Positions 56,003 to 64,000 of a DNA stretch of 64,000 nt are shown one piece after another. The position numbers and the translations under genes were made by a program. This stretch comes from Proteus vulgaris (GTDB lineage Bacteria; Pseudomonadota; Gammaproteobacteria; Enterobacterales; Enterobacteriaceae). The notes below the pieces were generated by a model. It ran no database searches. It had not been told where the DNA came from and saw nothing but the letters and a program-made list of their open reading frames with translations. Position 1 is the first letter of the stretch, and every line of letters starts with the position of its first letter. Location: NCBI RefSeq assembly GCF_023100685.1, contig NZ_CP090064.1:3410001-3474000 (forward strand). Reading direction: 5' to 3'.

Positions 56003-57370
56003 ATGCAAAAAGAGAATCAACTTTCACGAGGATTATCAGGGCGGCACATTCGTTTCATGGCGCTAGGCTCTGCGATCGGGACAGGTCTATTTTATGGCTC
56101 AGCTGCAGCCATTGAAAAAGCAGGTCCCGCAGTATTATTGGCTTACCTTATCGGTGGTGCTGCGGTATTTATGGTTATGCGTGCATTAGGGGAAATGGCC
56201 GTTCATCATCCTGTTGCGGGCTCTTTCTCACAATATGCTAGCCATTATATGGGACCTTTAGCAGGCTTCTTAACCGGTTGGAACTACGTTTTTGAAATGC
56301 TGATTGTTTGTCTAGCTGACGTCACAGCATTTGGTTTTTATATGAAACTTTGGTTCCCTGATGTCGATCAATGGATATGGGTATTAGGCATAGTTTGCTT
56401 TATTGGTGCCTTAAACCTTTGCCATGTGAAGATATTTGGGGAAATGGAGTTTTGGCTTTCTATTATTAAAGTCACCGCTATTATCGCAATGATCATTGGT
56501 GGTGTTGTTATTATGATGTATGGCTTTGGCCAACAAACTGAGCATCCTATTGGTATCTCTAACTTATGGGAGTTTGGTGGTTTTATGCCAAATGGTATTG
56601 AAGGGGTTATCGCCTCGCTTGCCATTGTGATGTTTGCATTTGGTGGGATTGAAGTCATTGGTATTACTGCCAGTGAAGCTAAAGATCCTGAGAAAACCAT
56701 TCCTAAAGCTATCAATGCTGTACCGTTTCGTATCTTATTATTCTATGTTCTAACAATATTTATTCTAATGTGTATTTTCCCTTGGCAACAAATCGGCCAT
56801 AACGGTAGTCCATTTGTACAGATTTTCTCAAATCTAGGGATCAATTCAGCTGCAAATATCTTAAACCTTGTGGTTATTACAGCCGCAATTTCTGCAATTA
56901 ATAGTGATATCTTTGGGGCAGGTCGTATGATGTACGGTATGGCTCAAGAAGGGCAAGCACCTAAATCCTTTATGAAGCTTACCCGTAATGGCGTGCCTTG
57001 GATGACAGTACTAGTAATGTCAGTGGTACTGTTACTTGGCGTAGTGCTTAATTATCTTATTCCAGAGCAAATCTTTGTTTTAATTGCCTCTATTGCGACA
57101 TTTGCAACAGTTTGGGTTTGGTTAATGATTTTACTTTCACAAGTCGCTATGCGTCGTAAGATGAGCGCTGAAGAAGTAAAAACACTTAAATTCCCAGTAC
57201 CACTATGGCCTGTTGCACCAGCACTAACTATCGTCTTTATGGCGTTTGTTATCGCAATCTTAGGGTATTTTGAATCAACTAGAATGGCATTGATTGTGGG
57301 TATGGTATGGGTAGCGATTTTAACTATCGGCTACTATGTGGGTATCAAACCAAGAATGAACCAGAAATAA
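56003..57370 (+). CDS. proY: Amino-acid permease, ProY-like
   Basis: A 455-residue APC-superfamily transporter with 12 predicted membrane segments. The family signature [20 protein letters not shown] and the later [20 protein letters not shown] match E. coli ProY (457), annotated as a proline-specific permease. Its substrate has not been firmly shown in E. coli, and related permeases carry other amino acids, so the specificity is tentative. It converges on the methionine gamma-lyase operon. A second frame start is unlikely. A strong terminator follows. Confidence 0.82.
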   Translation: MQKENQLSRGLSGRHIRFMALGSAIGTGLFYGSAAAIEKAGPAVLLAYLIGGAAVFMVMRALGEMAVHHPVAGSFSQYASHYMGPLAGFLTGWNYVFEMLIVCLADVTAFGFYMKLWFPDVDQWIWVLGIVCFIGALNLCHVKIFGEMEFWLSIIKVTAIIAMIIGGVVIMMYGFGQQTEHPIGISNLWEFGGFMPNGIEGVIASLAIVMFAFGGIEVIGITASEAKDPEKTIPKAINAVPFRILLFYVLTIFILMCIFPWQQIGHNGSPFVQIFSNLGINSAANILNLVVITAAISAINSDIFGAGRMMYGMAQEGQAPKSFMKLTRNGVPWMTVLVMSVVLLLGVVLNYLIPEQIFVLIASIATFATVWVWLMILLSQVAMRRKMSAEEVKTLKFPVPLWPVAPALTIVFMAFVIAILGYFESTRMALIVGMVWVAILTIGYYVGIKPRMNQK

Positions 57371-57409
57371 ATCATATTTCTGAGTTAACCAATATTTAAG
57401 TTGGGCAAT

Positions 57410-57440
57410 AAAGGCTGTGGATAATTTCACAGCCTTTTTC
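57410..57440 (+). terminator. Terminator of the permease gene
   Basis: A 10-bp stem (AAAGGCTGTG / CACAGCCTTT) with an 8-base loop ends in TTTTTC, 40 bases past the permease stop. It may also serve the convergent lyase operon. Confidence 0.85.
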
Positions 57441-57464
57441 TTTATTACATAATAGCGATTGTTA

Positions 57465-58646
57465 CTAAGCCAGTGCTTGTTCTAGATCTGCAATTAAATC
57501 ATCCACATCTTCTAGGCCAATTGATAAACGAACCAAACCGTCACTAATGCCATGTCTTTGCCGTTCTTCTACACTATAAGTAGCATGAGTCATTGTCGCT
57601 GGATGTTGAGCTAAAGATTCGCAGTCTCCTAAGCTCACAGCTCGACTAAAAAGATTTAAGCGATTGAGAAACTCTCTACCTGCTTTAATGCCTCCTTTTA
57701 ACTCAATAGCTATCATACCTCCAGCTAACCGCATTTGACGTTTGGCTAGTTCATATTGAGGAAAAGAAGTCAGCCCAGGATAATAAATAGTTTCGACTTT
57801 AGGATTATCTTCAAGGTATTGTGCTATACGTTGTGCATTTTCGCAGATCTGCTCCATTCTTATGCCTAACGTTTTTATACCTCGTAATATTAACGAGGCA
57901 TCGTGAGGAGACAAACAAGCCCCTGTCATATCCTTTAAACCCTCAACACGTATTTTATTGGTTAATTCATGTGTAGTAATAATTGCACCCGCAGTCACAT
58001 CGCCATGGCCTGATAAGTATTTGGTCATAGAATGCACAACAATATCTGCACCAAGTTTTAAGGGTTGTTGTAAATAAGGTGAACAGTAAGTGCTATCCAC
58101 TATCACTAAAATATTATGCTGATGAGCTATTTCTGATATGTTTGCTATATCACTGACACGCATATTAGGATTAGCAGGAGTTTCAAAAAAAATTATTTTT
58201 GTTTTCTCAGTAATCGCTTCTTTCAGTTTTTTTAGATTAGTTAAATCAACGTGTTTTATTTTAATGCCAAACTTGGCAAGCCCATGATTAAAAAAAGTAA
58301 AAGTACATCCATAAAGTGTCATATCTGCAATCAATTCATCACCAGGCTGAAGTAACGACCAACAGGTTGATGTAATCGCGCCCATTCCTGAAGAAAAAAC
58401 AACTGCACCTTCACCATCTTCTAATTGTGCTAAACGTTTTTCTAATAAATCTAATGTAGGATTAGAAATCCGTGAATAAAAATGTCCTTTTTGCCGCCCT
58501 GCAAAACAATCAGCTCCATATTGAGCCGTCGGAAAAACAAAAGTAGACGTTTGAAAAACAGGAGGCACTAACGCCCCCTGAGAGTCTAACGGAGAATAAC
58601 CATAATGTATTGCTTGAGTATTAAAATGTTTATTACCTTGCGTCAT
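57465..58646 (-). CDS. mdeA: Methionine gamma-lyase
   Basis: A 393-residue PLP enzyme that splits L-methionine into methanethiol, 2-oxobutanoate and ammonia; it can also release sulfide from homocysteine or cysteine. The PLP lysine is Lys209 in HSMTKYLSGHGDVTAG. The activity-defining cysteine that separates this group from cystathionine lyases is Cys114, in LYGCTFTFF (Cys116 in P. putida). Many other stretches resemble the P. putida enzyme, such as HFYSRISNPTLDLLEKRLA and SRAVSLGDCESLAQHPATM. It is the last gene of a three-gene unit with a DUF1641 protein and an SQR-like flavoprotein. Confidence 0.92.
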   Translation of the reverse strand: MTQGNKHFNTQAIHYGYSPLDSQGALVPPVFQTSTFVFPTAQYGADCFAGRQKGHFYSRISNPTLDLLEKRLAQLEDGEGAVVFSSGMGAITSTCWSLLQPGDELIADMTLYGCTFTFFNHGLAKFGIKIKHVDLTNLKKLKEAITEKTKIIFFETPANPNMRVSDIANISEIAHQHNILVIVDSTYCSPYLQQPLKLGADIVVHSMTKYLSGHGDVTAGAIITTHELTNKIRVEGLKDMTGACLSPHDASLILRGIKTLGIRMEQICENAQRIAQYLEDNPKVETIYYPGLTSFPQYELAKRQMRLAGGMIAIELKGGIKAGREFLNRLNLFSRAVSLGDCESLAQHPATMTHATYSVEERQRHGISDGLVRLSIGLEDVDDLIADLEQALA

Positions 58647-58665
58647 TACATCACCTAATTATTAA

Positions 58666-59064
58666 TTAGTTTTCTATTCGTTGGTTATTTTCCCCGATAA
58701 TTTGAACTGTTCTTAGAATAATAGAAATTCCTTTAAGCGTATCAGGATTTCTTAATAACGCAAAAGTTGATCCTAAAGTATATTTTTTATCTTGATAAAT
58801 AGATTCTTTCTTTGCCATATTATAAGCGGCACTTAATTCCCATACTGGAATTAATGTTTCTTCAAATGCGACCGACAGTTTTTCAACCGTTGCGTTATCC
58901 ATAATATCTATTGAATCTGATATTAAAGATAATAAATCGACGATATTATCAAACCGCTTTAATGCTAATAATGGTCTTGCTTTTTCTAATAAATGTTGAA
59001 GATGTAATTTATCTTCATCCGTTAACAGTTGAATATCTGCTGGGCTTAAATTATTTTCACTCAT
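58666..59064 (-). CDS. DUF1641-type small protein
   Basis: A 132-residue, mostly helical, soluble protein. It resembles the DUF1641 family by its NPDTLKGISIILRTVQIIG-like C-terminus and by its place beside an SQR-like flavoprotein, a recurrent pairing. Its function is unknown; a role as partner or regulator of the flavoprotein is inference. It lies 11 bases behind the flavoprotein gene and 19 ahead of the lyase, so it is surely co-transcribed. No membrane segment or metal site is obvious. Confidence 0.7.
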   Translation of the reverse strand: MSENNLSPADIQLLTDEDKLHLQHLLEKARPLLALKRFDNIVDLLSLISDSIDIMDNATVEKLSVAFEETLIPVWELSAAYNMAKKESIYQDKKYTLGSTFALLRNPDTLKGISIILRTVQIIGENNQRIEN

Positions 59065-59075
59065 TATTGTATCCC

Positions 59076-60269
59076 CTATAATAATCCTCTAACTGTTGCC
59101 CAATATAAACCTCTGTTATAACTATTACGTAATAATCCCCCTAACTTTGTTGGCGGTGTAGGTATTACGTCGTGCTTATAATCATATTGTAATGGCATTC
59201 CTGCTGATAGCCCCATTTGTGCAACGGCTTGTACTCGACCATCATAAATAGTGGCAGGATAACCATAGCGCAGTTCACCACAGATATTATTAGCAATTAC
59301 ACCGGCTTGGTTATGACAGCTACCACCGGCTTTACTGATCGGTAAATCAACGGTATCACCAATAACATAAACTTGGTTTAATCCATAAACTTGTAATGTT
59401 TCAGGATCTGTAGGTAACCACCCCTCACCGTTATTATGTTCACTTAAACCCGTGTTACGAATAGCTTCAACCGCAGTAATTGGCGGAGTACTCATCAGAA
59501 TATCAAACGGCTCTGCTTCACCCTCTTTTGAGTAAGCTATCTTTTTATCTGGATCAACATGGCTTAATGTAAATCCACGTTTAGCTTTAATATCGCGCTC
59601 TGAAAATACCGCAGGAAGGACTTCGCAAACCTCTTGTTGCATAAACAAACAGTTTCTTAAAAGTTGAGCAACTGTAGGATAGGTATAAACAATTTCAATA
59701 TTGTTTCTTACTCGACGTTGACGTAATAGTTCATCAAGCATCAAGGTTGTTTCCATTGGAGCAATACCACATTGATGAGGCACATTCGGCGTTTCAGGAA
59801 AACTCACTGTAATAAATACACGCCCTTTTTCAATTGTCGCAAGTTTATCAGCGAGCGCTCTTGCTGCTTCATATTGATAAAAATGACTACCTGCTTCTTT
59901 TAAACCTTCAATTCTATGAGGGCTAGGAACACAGCCAGTTGCCAAAACTAAGAAATCATAATTATATTTTTTCTTGGACTCGCAATAGATAACTTTATTG
60001 TTAAAGTCAAAACGCTCAGCTTTATCTATAACAAATTCAATTTCAGGTCTTAATAAACTTCTTTCTGATCGCATTAACTCTTCTTTTAAAAAGAGATTAA
60101 ATGCAATATACATAAATGCAGGCTTGTAATAATGATGAGGGTTATCTGAAATAAGTGTTATTTTAATTTTATTTGAAAATATTTCTTCATTTAATTTTTT
60201 AGCCAGGATATTAGCAAGAATAGTTCCGCCGGTACCACCGCCAATAATAACTATATTTTTTGTTGGCAT
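59076..60269 (-). CDS. SQR-like FAD-dependent sulfide oxidoreductase
   Basis: A 397-residue flavoprotein of the sulfide:quinone oxidoreductase family. The FAD-binding site is NIVIIGGGTGGTILANILAK (residues 5-24), with LVLATGCVPSPHRI and VYVIGDTVDLPISKAGGSCH. Cysteines at 113, 167 (PHQCGIAPMET) and 318 (GGSCHNQAG) stand where redox cysteines often occur in SQRs. The C-terminus (GGLLRNSYNRGLYWATVRGL) is amphipathic, fitting peripheral membrane attachment. It should oxidise sulfide, or another sulfur compound, and pass electrons to quinone. First gene of the operon with DUF1641 and methionine gamma-lyase. The real substrate could be a thiol; this is unproved. Confidence 0.82.
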   Translation of the reverse strand: MPTKNIVIIGGGTGGTILANILAKKLNEEIFSNKIKITLISDNPHHYYKPAFMYIAFNLFLKEELMRSERSLLRPEIEFVIDKAERFDFNNKVIYCESKKKYNYDFLVLATGCVPSPHRIEGLKEAGSHFYQYEAARALADKLATIEKGRVFITVSFPETPNVPHQCGIAPMETTLMLDELLRQRRVRNNIEIVYTYPTVAQLLRNCLFMQQEVCEVLPAVFSERDIKAKRGFTLSHVDPDKKIAYSKEGEAEPFDILMSTPPITAVEAIRNTGLSEHNNGEGWLPTDPETLQVYGLNQVYVIGDTVDLPISKAGGSCHNQAGVIANNICGELRYGYPATIYDGRVQAVAQMGLSAGMPLQYDYKHDVIPTPPTKLGGLLRNSYNRGLYWATVRGLL

Positions 60270-60452
60270 TTTATTTCCTATATCTAGTGATATTAGATAG
60301 ACAAAAAAAGTATAGTAAAAGGCATTAATATAACAAATAGATTAAATAGATAAATAAACTATCTTTAAAATAATTATTCTAATTGATAATCGTTATAATC
60401 ATATCGAATTTAAATATTTAAATTTAATATTAACTATCGTTATCATCACTCA

Positions 60453-61238
60453 CTAATAAAATGTTGCAATTAAAGGATGATGATCTGAAGCATCAGTGAT
60501 CAGCACTTCTGCATTATTTAGCGATAATCCGCGATAGAAAATATAATCTAACGGTTTACCAAATGCTTTAGTACGCCAATCATTATCAAAAATAACCTCT
60601 TTAAGTCTTAACCTTCTCGCAAAACGCTTTAATACATTCACTCTAGGACGACTCCATGCATTAAAATCACCTGCAAGAATAATAGGGCCTTTATGATGCA
60701 TGATATGAACAGATAAATTACTTAATTGACGCTGATACACATCAACACCAAAACTAAAATTAATCGCATGCACATTAATCACCATTAGATGATCACCCGT
60801 GATCAGCGGATATACCGTAATTAATGCTGATTTTGATAAACGTAGAAAAGGTTCTTTTTCTCTTAAAGGACAACAATAGATAGGATGAGAACTTGATAAA
60901 GTCATTACCCCCGCTGGATGTTGCTGAAAAGCTAAGGCAGGTACTTGATCTGCGATTAAATGATGGGTTCCTGCAAAACGAACAAGTTCAGGCGTAGTTT
61001 GAGCCTCTTGCAATAAAAGTAAATGCGTATCGGTTGATAAGATCTCTAACATATTGCGCCAATTGGGTCGTTGCTGTTTATAGATATTCCAAACCGCAAT
61101 TTTTAGCGTGCCTTCTGTATAAAGAGGCATTCCAATAGGTAACGTATCCTTTCTTTCACTTAAAGGCGGGCTTGGTTCAATCCTTTCTACAGGTTGACCT
61201 GCCACAAAACGTACTGAATAAGTCGGTTTCTTCGCCAT
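60453..61238 (-). CDS. yafD: Endonuclease/exonuclease/phosphatase family protein YafD
   Basis: A 261-residue member of the DNase I-like superfamily (E. coli YafD: 266). Motifs: VWNIYKQQRPNW, LLLQEAQTTPELV (the metal-binding Glu), ILAGDFNAWSRPRVN (Asp-Asn) and the closing ITDASDHHPLIATF (Asp-His). The substrate is not known. The ATG at 61238 follows GAGG, and the frame's earlier codons TTG-TTA are not used. It lies next to the rrn operon end and tRNA-Asp, as in E. coli. Confidence 0.94.
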   Translation of the reverse strand: MAKKPTYSVRFVAGQPVERIEPSPPLSERKDTLPIGMPLYTEGTLKIAVWNIYKQQRPNWRNMLEILSTDTHLLLLQEAQTTPELVRFAGTHHLIADQVPALAFQQHPAGVMTLSSSHPIYCCPLREKEPFLRLSKSALITVYPLITGDHLMVINVHAINFSFGVDVYQRQLSNLSVHIMHHKGPIILAGDFNAWSRPRVNVLKRFARRLRLKEVIFDNDWRTKAFGKPLDYIFYRGLSLNNAEVLITDASDHHPLIATFY

Positions 61239-61421
61239 TAACAACCTCAGATAAGCAGCAAGATTTCTTGCTATAACTTAAGTATACCAAAGCCTAGCGC
61301 TACCCTCATCTTTTAAAAGGACACCATAATCAACAAAAGTAATTATTTTTATATAAATTAGTTATTTTTACTTAATTTTAGAGATTTAATGTCTGTTTAC
61401 TCTTAAATTTTAAGCAAAAAA

Positions 61422-61447
61422 AAACCTAAGTCATTAGACTTAGGTTT
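61422..61447 (-). terminator. Terminator of the rrn operon
   Basis: An 11-bp stem (AAACCTAAGTC / GACTTAGGTTT) with a 4-base loop, followed on the minus strand by a run of T, 8 bases past tRNA-Asp. Confidence 0.9.
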
Positions 61448-61455
61448 CTTAATGT

Positions 61456-61532
61456 TGGCGGAACGGACGGGACTCGAACCCGCGACCCCCTGCGTGACAG
61501 GCAGGTATTCTAACCAACTGAACTACCGCTCC
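61456..61532 (-). tRNA. tRNA-Asp (GTC)
   Basis: A 77-base tRNA, minus strand: it starts GGAGCGGTAGTTCAGTTGG, has the anticodon loop CCTGTCACG (anticodon GTC), the T-loop GGTTCGAGTCC, and ends CCGCCA with the encoded CCA. It is the last gene of the rrn operon, as aspU at E. coli rrnH. Confidence 0.97.
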
Positions 61533-61581
61533 GCGTATTCTTTTCGCGATTAATGTTTTCCAACACTAATGCTTTAATTTA

Positions 61582-61701
61582 ATGCCTGGCAGTTCCCTAC
61601 TCTCACATGGGGAGACCCCACACTACCATCGGCGCTACAACGTTTCACTTCTGAGTTCGGCATGGGATCAGGTGGGACCGTTGCGCTATGGCCGCCAAGC
61701 A
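61582..61701 (-). rRNA. rrf: 5S ribosomal RNA
   Basis: A 120-base gene beginning TGCTTGGCGGCCATAGCGC and ending GGGAACTGCCAGGCAT, with GTCCCACCTGATCCCATGCC and CGAACTCAGAAGTGAAACG inside. It lies between 23S rRNA and tRNA-Asp. Confidence 0.97.
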
Positions 61702-61819
61702 AATTCTGTTTAATCACCCGTTATTTTGTATCTCTACGCAATAACCAGCAATATTCAATCTTAAACAAGCTTACTTCATCTACTTTTCGTCTCTCAGACA
61801 AAACACCTTCGGTGTTGTC

Positions 61820-64000
<2,181 letters not shown>

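Overview
The window is AT-rich, enterobacterial and most like Proteus or a close relative (Morganellaceae). Three things point there. It has a chaperone-usher fimbrial operon carrying MrpJ-type regulators (HTH proteins with an SQQQQSRYE-like motif). The gene order mutS / rpoS-nlpD-pcm-surE-truD-ispF-ispD-ftsB is conserved. An rrn operon end (23S-5S-tRNA-Asp) sits beside yafD, as at E. coli rrnH. Species assignment is inference from gene content, not from a database search.

Layout. 0-5 kb: the 5' part of a YceI-like secreted protein, an isochorismatase-family hydrolase diverging from a pirin, a LysR regulator, and a DASS (SLC13) anion transporter. 5.2-11.8 kb: a minus-strand fimbrial operon in the order major pilin, chaperone, usher, two minor pilins, MrpJ-like regulator, two-domain tip adhesin, second MrpJ-like regulator. 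12.4-15.5 kb: a histidine phosphatase with a second DASS transporter, divergent from a LysR regulator. 15.7-20 kb: VanW-like protein, YebB-like permuted papain-fold enzyme, DyP peroxidase, an orphan PD-(D/E)XK nuclease and a small lipoprotein. 20.2-30 kb: a large alpha-2-macroglobulin with pbpC behind it, then a YiiG-like lipoprotein.

30.2-32.9 kb looks like an eroded island. It holds a Fic C-terminal fragment, a GC-rich rlmF flanked by two inverted copies of a TATACCC-ended short repeat, and a broken tyrosine-integrase N-terminus next to mutS. The variable mutS-rpoS interval (35.7-38.2 kb) carries an overlapping pair of unrecognised membrane or envelope genes. From 38.3 to 45.2 kb runs the housekeeping block rpoS, nlpD, pcm, surE, truD, ispF, ispD, ftsB; here rpoS is separated from nlpD by about 690 bp with a terminator.

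45.5-54.4 kb collects nearly the whole assimilatory sulfate pathway on one strand: cysJIH, cysG (siroheme for CysI), cysDNC. Then come queD and queE (queuosine precursor synthesis), a ProY-like permease, and an operon of an SQR-like flavoprotein, a DUF1641 protein and methionine gamma-lyase, which together suggest handling of sulfide or thiols made from methionine. The window closes with yafD, tRNA-Asp, 5S rRNA and about three quarters of 23S rRNA.
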